Assembly: GCA_037976565.1 (NCBI GenBank)
Contig: CP137674.1
Span: 1,269,690-1,333,689 of the forward strand
Reading direction: 5' to 3'
DNA length: 64,000 bases
Source of the DNA: Mesocentrotus franciscanus
Taxonomy: Eukaryota; Echinodermata; Echinoidea; Camarodonta; Strongylocentrotidae
Of the stretch, positions 10,694 to 21,810 are shown one piece after another. A program made the position numbers and the translations under genes. How positions within the stretch are numbered: the first letter of the stretch is position 1; each line of letters begins with the position of its first letter. The notes under the pieces are model-generated. The model worked only from the letters and a program-made list of their open reading frames with translations, did no database searches and was not told the origin of the DNA.

Positions 10694-11092
10694 CCCGGCA
10701 GCTTATTTTTTTTTTCCCACCGCACTTGCGGCTTTATTTTTCAAAAAACGCGCTCGCGAAGAGTCTAGCTAGCTAACTAAACCTGCGCATGCGCACATGG
10801 TAACCGTTAGGGTGACCAATAGGGTTATAATAATCATGCAAACCGACCTTCCATCAATCCATCGTTGGCTCAATCGGTAAGGATAGCATAACAAAACGTT
10901 GGAGTTGTGGGTTCGAATCTCAGTATTTATTCAGTTTTATTTTTGCCTTTATAAATAGTGAGGGAAAGCAAGAAATAATCAAAGTATAATTGTTTGTGAC
11001 CTCTGTCCAAGCTTTCGTAGCTAGCTAGACTCTTCGCAAGCGTGTTTATTGAAATTGCGGTGGGAAAAAAATTACGCTCCCCGGTACAGGCA
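10694..11092. mobile_element. Foldback/MITE-like element with about 90-bp inverted repeats
   Basis: The left arm (about 10694-10785) contains TTTTTTCCCACCGCA, CGCTCGCGAAGAGTC and TAGCTAGCTA. The right arm (about 11017-11092) is its imperfect reverse complement. The centre holds a tRNA-like stretch. The arms look too long for a simple regulatory hairpin, so I read this as a foldback or MITE-type transposon. Exact ends and target duplication were not established. Confidence 0.75.
10860..10922 (+). other. tRNA-like sequence (pol III box A/box B)
   Basis: Within the foldback element, TGGCTCAATCGG resembles a box A and GGTTCGAATCT a box B, about 40 bp apart as in tRNA genes. The arms do not form a clean cloverleaf and no functional anticodon loop is clear. 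It is best viewed as a tRNA-derived relic or SINE head, not a working tRNA gene. Confidence 0.55.
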
Positions 11093-11741
11093 AGACGTAC
11101 ACGATACCCCCTCAAAAAAATGAACGGAGGTCGATGATACATGCGACATTAATTGGCTTGAAAGCCAGTGATGAAACAGAAGGCGAAGAACCAACATATC
11201 AGTTCGCCGACATCGGTAATTTCCATTCAATTTTGCATTACCTTAGCTTGAAACTGAGTACAAATTTGGACGTAGAAATAAAAGAAGAGATGAACTATTT
11301 TCCACCCGTTCGCACACATAGTCACCTCTGCTTGCAGAAGAACGTGCGTGCGCGCGCGTACCACGTGTACGTGTAGGCACGATTCAATCCTGATTCAATA
11401 GACCATTTCATAATGAAACCAAATTATTTTATGGATTAAAAAATGTTTGTGAAACGCCTCGATACGAACTATGTCAAGGCGGCCGAGAAACGGATAACGA
11501 AAACCATGCACAGTGACCACAGAATCAATTTTTTTTACACTAGTAACGAGAAATAATGATGACACTATAAGGTCTTTATAACAAAAATTATATTGATAAA
11601 ATGATGTCCAATGACAGAGAATAAGAATGATGAATAATCATAAATAGATAATTAATAGGGGAACAATGAAGAAAAAAAATCTGAATGATGAGACAAGGAA
11701 GAATAATGTGGAAGTCAAGTCAAGTCAAGAAACATTGTTTT
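11093..11741. other. Intronic, with an unassigned 80-codon open stretch
   Basis: An open frame at 11134-11376 (+) contains ASDETEGEEPTYQFADI followed by a possible donor ATCG|GTAATT. The polypyrimidine tract is poor and its phases do not fit gene A. I do not call it an exon. The rest is AT-rich. Confidence 0.3.
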
Positions 11742-11945
11742 AAAGCTAAAGTTATATCAGTCTTGAGAGGGCGCTACACAACATACATAGTTTATTATTT
11801 ACAATTTCATCACTTTAGACTCGATTTCAACAGCGACAGCGATCTTTGAAAATTGTAAAATCGCATATGCTTCCAATATGTTTATTTGAACCAAATTCAT
11901 GTCCCCGTTCCAAAACTTAGTAATACCTTTAATAACTACCCCATT
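11742..11945 (+). repeat. Dispersed repeat A, copy 2
   Basis: Second copy of the repeat at 7285-7490, in the same orientation and diverged by scattered substitutions. It leads directly into the GTGCCCC minisatellite. Confidence 0.8.
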
Positions 11946-12236
11946 TTAACTCGGATAAGCGCTCCTTATATTTTCACATGTGCCCCTTTTCCTAATGACA
12001 AGTGCCCCATTAAAAAAAGAGCCACTTCCCCTTCTCATAAGTGCCCCTTCTCTGGTAAACGATCCTTTTCAGGTACGAGAAGATACTCCTTTTCACTTCA
12101 GACAAGTGCCCCCTTCACCTCCAATAAATGCCCTTTTAAAATCTGATCGGTGCCAATTTTCTTTCAAATAATGCACATTTTCCTTTATTATAAGTGCCCC
12201 TTATTCATACATATAAGTGCCCCTTTTCATATCTGG
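11935..12236 (+). repeat. GTGCCCC minisatellite, left half (interrupted by insertion)
   Basis: Degenerate units of about 27 bp carry AAGTGCCCCTTTTCA and variants (ATAAGTGCCCCTT, AAATGCCCTTTT). The array stops exactly at ATATCTGG (12229-12236), the left target duplication of the large insertion, and resumes at 41928. Confidence 0.85.
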
Positions 12237-12544
12237 CACTGGCGTACTGGTGGGGGGCTTGGGGCGCTAGCCCTCCCCCAAAAAAAAATAAATAAATAAA
12301 TAAAATCAAAATAAACCATGACTTATTTTCAATTCTATACAAGTGATTTATAAATTTTCGAGATATCACATGATTTTCATTCCCAAATAGCCAGAAAGCG
12401 CATATGTTTTTTTTTTTTGAGCCACTAATGGGCCTTAGTGGCCACTAACAGTAACACTGATCATAGATAGTAGTTAATAACCGTATATCCAGTTTAGCGA
12501 AAAGTCTGGATATCCGTATGTCCGGCCTAAAGAAGAGCTTAGAG
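12237..12544. other. Left subterminal region of the hAT-like element
   Basis: Non-satellite sequence between the left terminus and the first monomer. It includes G-rich bases near the tip, AAAT repeats at about 12282-12304, an AT-rich stretch, a T-run at 12408-12418 and an imperfect palindrome (CCACTAATGG..CCTTAGTGG) at about 12422-12447. Subterminal hairpins are common in hAT elements and may be transposase binding sites; that role is inferred. Confidence 0.65.
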
Positions 12545-12647
12545 AAGTTCGCGGCACATTCTCATCTGACCGTAATAAAACGCCTAAAACCACTAAGCTT
12601 CCAGGAGCTCTGCCCCTGGATCTAACCAAGGGCCCTAAGGGGAGCCC

Positions 12648-12649
<2 letters not shown>

Positions 12650-12685
<36 letters not shown>

Positions 12686-12933
12686 CTTTTATAGTCCACT
12701 CCAAATTTTATTAAACCGAAAATGGAAATTCTTTGTGCCCAATTGATCGTGAGCCCGGCAGCCACTGAGCAGCGCCAGATCGACATTGCTCTATCCCCTT
12801 ATTGTTGAACGCCAAACAAGGTAGCAGCGACTCCCATCTTTTAACGTCTTTTGGTATGACGCGGCCGGGGTTCGAACCTACGACCTCCCGGTTGTAAGGC
12901 GGACGCTCTACTGACTGAGCCAACACACCGGTA
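12650..12933 (-). mobile_element. tRNA-derived SINE nested in the satellite
   Basis: On the minus strand the element begins with a tRNA-like head. TGGCTCAGTCAGTAGAGCG matches box A, then comes a loop with TAC in the anticodon position (Val-like), then GGTTCGAACCC as box B. A unique body follows, and the element ends in an (ATT)n tail (seen as (ATA)n on the + strand, 12650-12685). Satellite lies on both sides, so it inserted after the array existed. No clear target duplication was found. Confidence 0.85.
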
Positions 12934-14799
12934 CTTGATACTTGATACTCATCTGAAAGTTTTTCATTGCGTCAAACCCCTTAGCTTCCGGGGCCTCCGC
13001 CCCCTGGACCCCACCCCATTTAGTGACCTGCCAGTTTCACAAAAAGGTTATAAAAATATGTTCATATGACCTTAATTAAATGCCTAAAACCCCTGAGCTT
13101 CCAGGGGCTCTGCCCTCTGGTCACCACCTAGGGCCCCAAAACGGGCCCCTAGATGCTAATATGACGGTAATGTAATGCCTAAACCCCCTGAACTTCCGGA
13201 GGCTCTGCCCCTGGACCTAACCAAGGGCCCTAAGGCGGGCCCCTGGATATTCATCTGACCGTTATTCAATGCCTAAAAGCCTTGAGCTTCCGAGGGTATC
13301 AAAATATGCTCATCCGACCGTAATTAAATGCCTAAAACCCCTGAGCTTCCAGGGGCTCCGCCCCCTCAACACCACCAGAGGGCCTAAGGCAGCCCCCTCG
13401 ATGCTAATCTGACGGTAATTTAATGCCTTAACCGACTGAACTTCCGGTGGCTCCGGCGGGACCCTGAATGCTCAATGACCGTTAAAAAAATCCTCAAATC
13501 CCTAAGTTTCAGGGGGCACAGCCACCTGGACCCCACGCAAATTACTGTCTTGCCAGGGTCACAAACAAGGTATCAAAATATGCTCAATTGCCCGTAATCA
13601 AATGCCTAAAACCCTTGAACTTCCGGTAGCTCTGCCCCTCGACCTAACAAAGGGCCCTAATACGGGCCTCTGAATGCATATCTGACCATTATAAAATGCC
13701 TGAAACCCCTGAGCTTCTAAGGGCTCCGCCCCCTGGACCCCACTCCAATTACTGTCCTGCCAGTGTCACTAATAAGGTATCAAAATATGCTCACTTGACC
13801 GTAATTAAACGCCTAAAACCCCTGAGCTTCCAGGGGCTCTGCCCCCTGGAGCCAACGAAAGACACTAAGTCAAGCCCCTGGATACTCATTTCACGGTAAT
13901 TAATTGCCTCAAACCCTTTAGCATCCGGGGGCTCTGCCCTCTGGACCCCACGCCAATTAGTGACCTGCCAGTGTTACAAATAGGGTATCAAAATAAGCTC
14001 ATTTGACGGTAATTTAATGCCTAAACCCCCTGAACTTGTGGAGTCTCTGCCCCCTAGACCTAGCCAAGGGCCCTAAGGTGGGCCCCTGGATACTCATCCG
14101 CCCTCTGGACCCAACTCCAATTACTGTCTTGCTAGTGTCACAAATAAGGTATCAAAATATGCTCAACTGCCCGTAATCAATTGCCTAAAACCCTTGAACT
14201 TCCGGTAACTGTCCCCTCGACCCCACAAGGGGCCCTAATACGGGCCTCTGAATGCTTATCTGACCATTATAAAATGCCTGAAACCACTGAGCATCTAGGG
14301 GCTCCGCCCTCTGGACCCCACTCCAATTACTGTCCTGCCATTGTCACAAATAAGGTATCAAAATATGCTCATCTGACCGTAATTAAACGCCTAAAACCCC
14401 TGAGCTTCCGGGGGCTCCGCCCCCTGAAACCCACTCAATTAGTCACCTGGCAGTGTCACAAATAAGGTATCAAAATATGCTCAACTGCCCGTAATCAAAT
14501 GCCTAAAACCCTTGAACTTCCGGTAGCTCTGCCCCTCGACCTAACAAAGGGCCCTAATACGGGCCTCTGAATGCTTATCTGACCATTATAAAATGCCTGA
14601 AACCCCTGAGCTTCTAAGGGCTCCGCCCCCTGGACCCCACTCCAATTACTGTCCTGCCAGTGTCACTAATAAGGTATCAAAATATGCTCATCCGACTGTA
14701 ATTGAATGCATAAAACCACTGAGCTTCCAATGGCTCTGCCCCCTCGACCCACCAGTGGGCCTAAGGCGGGCCCCTGAATGCTCAATGACCGTTATAAAA

Positions 14800-17700
14800 A
14801 GCCTTAATTCCCTGAGTTTCTACGCCAATTAGTGACCTGCCAGTGTCATGAAAAAGGTATGCAAAATTATGCTTATTTGACCGTGTTTAAATGCCTGAAA
14901 CCCCAGAGCTTCCAGGGGGTGTGCCCTCTGGACCCAAACTAGGGCCCTAAACCGGGCAACTAGATGCTAATCTGACGGTAATTGTATGCCTTAACCCCCT
15001 GAACTTCCGGTAGCATTGCCGCCCTGGCCCTAACCAATGGCCCAAAGGCGGACCCGGATACTCATCTGATCGCTATTCAATGCCTAAAACCCTTGAGCTT
15101 CCGAGGGCTCCACCCCTGGACCCAACTCCAATAATGACCTGCCAGTGTCACAAATAAGGTATCAAAATATGCTCAACTGCCCATAATCAAATGCCTAAAA
15201 CCCTTGAACTTCCGGTAACTGTCCCCTCGACCCCACAAGGGGCCCTAATACGGACCTCTGAATGCTTATCTCACCATTATAAAATGCCTGAAACCCCTGA
15301 GCTTCTAAGGGCTCCGCCCCCTGGACCCCACTCCAATTATTGTCCTGCCAGTGTCACTAATAAGGTATCAAAATATGCTCACTTGACCGTAATTAAACGC
15401 CTAAAACCCCTGCGCTTCCGGGAGCTTCCTGGACCCAACCAAAGGCCCTAAGTCAAGCCCCTGGATACTCATCTGACAGTAATTTCTTGCGTCAAACCCC
15501 TTAGCTTTCGGGGGCTCCGCCCTGGACCCCACGCCAATTAGTGAACTGCCAGTGTCACAAATAAGGTATCAAAATATGCTCATCCGACCGTAATTCAATG
15601 CCTAAAACCACTGAGCTACCGGGGGCTACGCCCCCTCGACGAACCAGAGGGCCTAAGGCGGGCCCCTGAATGCTCAATGACCGTTATAAAAAGCCTTTAA
15701 TCCGTGAGTTTCTACGCCAATTAGTGACCTTCCAGTGTCATGAATAAGGTATGAAAAATTATGCTTTTTTGATCGTGATTAAATGCCTAAAAACCCAGAG
15801 CTTCCGGGGCTCTGCCCTCTGGACCCAACCTAGGGCCCTAAAACGGGCCCCTAGATGCTAATCTGACGGTAATTTTATGCCTTAACCCCCTGAACTTCCG
15901 GTAGCTTTGCCCCCTGGGCCTAACAAAGGGCCCTAAAGCGGCCCCCGGATACTCATCTGATCGTTATTCAATGCCTAAAACCCTTGAGCTTCCGAGGGCT
16001 CCACCTCCTGGACCCCACTCCAATAATGACCTGCCAGTGTCACAATTAAGGTATCAAAATATGCTCAACTGACCGTAATCAAATGCCTAAAACCCTTAAA
16101 CTTCCGGTAACTGTCCCCTCGACCCCACATGGGGCCCTAATACGGACCTCTGAATGCTTATCTGACCATTATAAAATGCCTGAAACCACTGAGCATCTAG
16201 CGGCTCCGCCCTCTGGACCCCACTCCATTACTGTCCTGCCATTGTCACAAATAAGGTATCAAAATATGCTCATCTGACCGTAATTAAACGCCTAAAACCC
16301 CTGAGCTTCCGGGGGCTCCGCCCCCTGGAACCCACTCCAATTAGTCACCTGCCAGTGTCACAAATAAGGTATCAAAATATGCTCAACTGCCCGTAATCAA
16401 ATGCCTAAAACCCTTGAACTTCCGGTAGCTCTGCCCCCTCGACCTAACAAAGGGTCCTAATACGGGCCTCTGAATGCTTATCTGACCATTATAAAATGCC
16501 TGAAACCCCTGAGCTTCTAAGGGCTCCGCCCCCTGGACCCCACTCCAATTACTGTCCTGCCAGTGTCACTAATAAGGTATCAAAATATGCTCACTTGACC
16601 GTAATTAAACGCCTAAAACCCCTGAGCTTCAGGGGCTATGTCCCTGGACCCAACCAAAGGCCCTAAGTCAAGCCCCTGGATACTCATCTGACAGTAATTT
16701 CTTGCGTCAAACCCCTTGCTTTCGGGGGCTCCGCCCTGGACCCCACGCCAATTAGTGACCTGCCAGTGTCACAAATAAGGTATCAAAATATGCTCATCCG
16801 ACCGTAATTCAATGCCTAAAACCCTGAGCTACCGGGGCTACGCCCCTCGACGAACCAGAGGGCCTAAGGCGGGCCCCTGAATGCTCAATGACCGTTATAA
16901 AAGCCTTTAATCCCTGAGTTTCTACGCCAATTAGTGACCTTCCAGTGTCATGAATAAGGTATGAAAATTATGCTTTTTGACCGTGATTAAATGCCTAAAA
17001 CCCTAGAGCTTCCGGGGCTCTGCCCTCTGGACCCAACCTAGGGCCCTAAAACGGGCCCCTAGATGCTAATCTGACGGTAATTTTATGCCTTAACCCCTGA
17101 ACTTCCGGTAGCTTTGCCCCCTGGACCTAACAAAGGGCCCTAAGGCGGCCCCCGGATACTCATCTGATCGTTATTCAATGCCTAAAACCCTTGAGCTTCC
17201 GAGGGCTCCACCCCCTGGACCCCACTCCAATAATGACCTGCCAGTGTCACAATTAAGGTATCAAAATATGCTCAACTGCCCGTAATCAAATGCCTAAAAC
17301 CCTTGAACTTCCGGTAGCTCTGCCCCCTCGACCTAACAAAGGGTCCTAATACGGGCCTCTGAATGCTTATCTGACCATTATAAAATGCCTGAAACCCCTG
17401 AGCTTCTAAGGGCTCCGCCCCCTGGACCCCACTCCAATTACTGTCCTGCCAGTGTCACTAATAAGGTATCAAAATATGCTCACTTGACCGTAATTAAACG
17501 CCTAAAACCCCTGAGCTTCAGGGGGCTATGTCCCCTGGACCCAACCAAAGGCCCTAAGTCAAGCCCCTGGATACTCATCTGACAGTAATTTCTTGCGTCA
17601 AACCCCTTTGCTTTCGGGGGCTCCGCCCTGGACCCCACGCCAATTAGTGAACTGCCAGTGTCACAAATAAGGTATCAAAATATGCTCATCCGACCGTAAT

Positions 17701-20000
17701 TCAATGCCTAAAACCACTGAGCTACCGGGGGCTACGCCCCCTCGACGAACCAGAGGGCCTAAGGCGGGCCCCTGAATGCTCAATGACCGTTATAAAAAGC
17801 CTTTAATCCCTGAGTTTCTACGCCAATTAGTGACCTTCCAGTGTCATGAATAAGGTATGAAAAATTATGCTTTTTTGACCGTGATTAAATGCCTAAAACC
17901 CTAGAGCTTCCGGGCTCTGCCCTCTGGACCCAACCTAGGGCCCTAAAACGGGCCCCTAGATGCTAATCTGACGGTAATTTTATGCCTTAACCCCTGAACT
18001 TCCGGTAGCTTTGCCCCCTGGACCTAACAAAGGGCCGTAAGGCGGCCCCCGGATACTCAACTGATCGTTATTCAATGCCTAAAACCCTTGAGCTTCCGAG
18101 GGCTCCACCCCCTGGACCCCACTCCAATAATGACCTGCCAGTGTCACAATTAAGGTATCAAAATATGCTCAACTGCCCGTAATCAAATGCCTAAAACCCT
18201 TGAACTTCCGGTAACTGTCGCCTCGACCCCACATCGGGCCCTAATACGGACCTCTGAATGCTTATCTGACCATTATTAAATGCCTGAAACCCTTCAGCTT
18301 ATAGGGCTCCGCCCCTGGACCCCACTCCAATTAATGTCCTGCCAGTGTCACAAATAAGGTATCAAAATAAGCTCATTTGACCGTAATTAAACGCCTAAAA
18401 CACCTGATTATCCAGGGGCTGCGCCCCTGGACCCTACTAGAGGGCCTAAAGCAGGCCCCTAGATGCTGATCTGACGGGAATTGAATGCCTAAACTCCCTG
18501 AACTTCCCGTGGCTCCGCCCCCTGGACCCCACTCCAATTAGTGACCTGCCAGTGTCACAAATAAGGTATCAAAATATGCTCATCCGACTGTAATTGAATG
18601 CATGAAACCACTGAGCTTCCAATGGCTCTGCCCCCTCGACCCACCAGTGGGCCTAAGGCGGGCCCCTGAATGCTCAATGACCGTTATAAAAAGCCTTAAT
18701 TCCGTGAGTTTCTACGCCAAATAGTGACCTGCCAGTGTCATGAATAAGGTATGCAAAATTATGCTTATTTGACCGTGTTTAAATGCCTGAAACCCCAGAG
18801 CTTCCAGGGGGTGTGCCCTCTGGACCAAACCTAGGGCCCTAAAACGGGCAACTAGATGCTAATCTGACGGTAATTGTATGCCTTAACCCCCTGAACTTCC
18901 GGTAGCATTGCCCCCCTGGTCCTAACCAATGGCCCTAAGGTGGACCCGGATACTCATCTGATCGTTATTCAATGCCTAAAACCCTTGAGCTTCCGAGGGC
19001 TCCACCCTGGACCCAACTCCAATAATGACCTGCCAGTGTCACAAAAAGGTATCAAAATATGCTCAACTGCCCGTAATCAAATGCCTAAAACCCTTGAACT
19101 TCCGGTAACTGTCCCTCGACCCACATGGGGCCCTAATACGGACCTCTGAATGCTTATCTGACCATTATAAAATGCCTGAAACCACTGAGCATCTAGGGGC
19201 TCCGCCCTCTGGACCCCACTCCAATTACTGTCCTGCCATTGTCACAAATAAGGTATCAAAATATGCTCATCTGACCGTAATTAAACGCCTAAAACCCCTG
19301 AGCTTCCGGGGGCTCCGCCCCCTGGAACCCACTCCAATTAGTCACCTGGCAGTGTCACAAATAAGGTATCAAAATATGCTCAACTGCCCGTAATCAAATG
19401 CCTAAAACCCTTGAACTTCCGGTAGCTCTGCCCACTCGACCTAACAAAGGGCCCTAATACGGGCCTCTGAATGCTTATCTGACCATTATAAAATGCCTGA
19501 AACCCCTGAGCTTCTAAGGGCTCCGCCCCCTGGACCCCACTCCAATTGTTGTCCTGCCAGTGTCACTAATAAGGTATCAAAATATGCTCACTTGACCGTA
19601 ATTAAACGCCTAAAACCCTGAGCTTCCGGGGCTATGTCCCTGGACCCAACCAAAGGCCCTAAGTCAAGCCCCTGGATACTCATCTGACAGTAATTTCTTG
19701 CGTCAAACCCCTTTGCTTTCGGGGGCTCCGCCCTGGACCCCACGCCAATTAGTGAACTGCCAGTGTCACAAATAAGGTATCAAAATATGCTCATCCGACC
19801 GTAATTCAATGCCTAAAACCCTGAGCTACCGGGGGCTACGCCCCCTCGACGAACCAGAGGGCCTAAGGCGGGCCCCTGAATGCTCAATGACCGTTATAAA
19901 AAGCCTTTAATCCCTGAGTTTCTACGCCAATTAGTGACCTTCCAGTGTCATGAATAAGGTATGAAAAATTATGCTTTTTTGACCGTGATTAAATGCCTAA
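14800..20000 (+). repeat. Sub-array with a higher-order period of about 0.89 kb
   Basis: The marker CCGTTATAAAAAGCC with following GAGTTTCTACGCCAA recurs near 14.79, 15.68, 17.79 and 18.69 kb, spacings of roughly 0.89-0.90 kb or multiples with insertions. A version lacking some bases appears near 16.90 kb. Each unit contains the same ordered set of short and long variant monomers. The unit differs from the 331-bp unit in array 1. Confidence 0.7.
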
Positions 20001-21810
20001 AACCCTAGAGCTTCCGGGGCTCTGCCCTCTGGACCCAACCTAGGGCCCTAAAACGGGCCCCTAGATGCTAATCTGACGGTAATTTTATGCCTTAACCCTC
20101 TGAACTTCCGGTAGCTTTGCCCCCTGGACCTAACAAAGGGCCGTAAGGCGGCCCCCGGATACTCAACTGATCGTTATTCAATGCCTAAAACCCTTGAGCT
20201 TCCGAGGGCTCCACCCCCTGGACCCCACTCCAATAATGACCTGCCTGTGTCACAATTAAGGTATCAAAATATGCTCGACTGCCCGTAATCAAATGCCTAA
20301 AACCCTTGAACTTCCGGTAACTGTCGCCTCGACCCCACATCGGGCCCTAATACGGACCTCTGAATGCTTATCTGACAATTATTAAATGCTTGAAACCCTT
20401 CAACTTATAGGGGCTTCGCCCCTGGACCCCACTCCAATTGATGTCCTGCCAGTGTCACAAATAAGGTATCAAAATATGCTCATTTGACCGTAATTAAACG
20501 CCTAAAACACCTGATTATCCAGGGGCTGCGCCCCTGGACCCTACCAGAGGGCCTAAAGCAGGTCCCTAGATGCTGATCTGACGGGAATTGAATGCCTAAA
20601 CTCCCTGAACTTCCCGTGGCTCTGCCCCCTGGACCTAACCAATGGCCCTAACGTGGGCCCCTGGATACTCATCTTACCGTTATTCAATGCCTAAAACCCT
20701 TGAACTTCCGAGGGCTCCGCCCCCTGGACCCCACTCCAATTAGTGACCTGCCAGTGTCACAAATAACGTATCAAAATATGCTCATCCGACTGTAATTGAA
20801 TGCATGAAACCACTGAGCTTCCAATGGCTCTGCCCCCTCGACCCACCAGTGGACCTAAGGCGGGCCCCTGAATGCTCAATGACCGTTATAAAAAGCCTTA
20901 ATTCCCTGAGTTTCTACGCCAAATAGTGACCTGCAAGTGTCATGAATAAGGTATGCAAAATTATGCTTATTTGACCGTGTTTAAATGCCTGAAACCCCAG
21001 AGCTTCCAGGGAGTGTGCCCTCTGGACCAAACCTAGGGCCCTAAAACGGGCAACTAGATGCTAATCTGACGGTAATTGTATGCCTTAACCCCCTGAACTT
21101 CCGGTAGCATTGCCCCCCTGGTCCTAACCAATGGCCCTAAGGTGGACCCGGATACTCATCTGATCGTTATTCAATGCCTAAAACCCTTGAGCTTCCGAGG
21201 GCTCCACCCCTGGACCCAACTCCAATAATGACCTGCCAGTGTCACATAAAAGGTATCAAAATATGCTCAACTGCCCGTAATCAAATGCCTAAAACCCTTG
21301 AAATTCCGGTAACTGTCGCCTCGACCCCACATCGGGCCCTAATACGGACCTCTGAATGCTTATCTGACCATTATAAAATGCCTGAAACCACTGAGCATCT
21401 AGGGGCTCCGCCCTCTGGACCCCACTCCAATTACTGTCCTGCCATTGTCACAAATAAGGTATCAAAATATGCTCATCTGACCGTAATTAAACGCCTAAAA
21501 CCCCTGAGCTTCCGGGGGCTCCGCCCCCTGGAACCCACTCCAATTAGTCACCTGGCAGTGTCACAAATAAGGTATCAAATATGCTCAACTGCCCGTAATC
21601 AAATGCCTAAAACCCTTGAACTTCCGGTAGCTCTGCCCCCTCGACCTAACAAAGGGCCCTAATACGGGCCTCTGAATGCTTATCTGACCATTATAAAATG
21701 CCTGAAACCCCTGAGCTTCTAAGGGCTCCGCCCCCTGGACCCCACTCCAATTGTTGTCCTGCCAGTGTCACTAATAAGGTATCAAAATATGCTCACTTTA
21801 CCGTAATTAA

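Noticed and set aside
10860..10922. Functional tRNA gene
   Set aside because: Box A and B are present but no consistent cloverleaf or anticodon stem can be drawn; it sits inside an inverted-repeat element.
11134..11376. Possible extra exon of gene A (frame with ASDETEGEEPTYQFADI)
   Set aside because: Poor acceptor. The donor would leave one base, which does not fit the phase needed between 9435 and 42829.
12237..12544. Helitron interpretation of the satellite-bearing element
   Set aside because: Helitrons insert without target duplication and end in CTRR with a 3' hairpin; here there are inverted ends and an exact 8-bp duplication.
12860..12933. Functional tRNA-Val gene (minus strand)
   Set aside because: The anticodon stem has a mismatch and the sequence continues into a SINE body with an (ATT)n tail.
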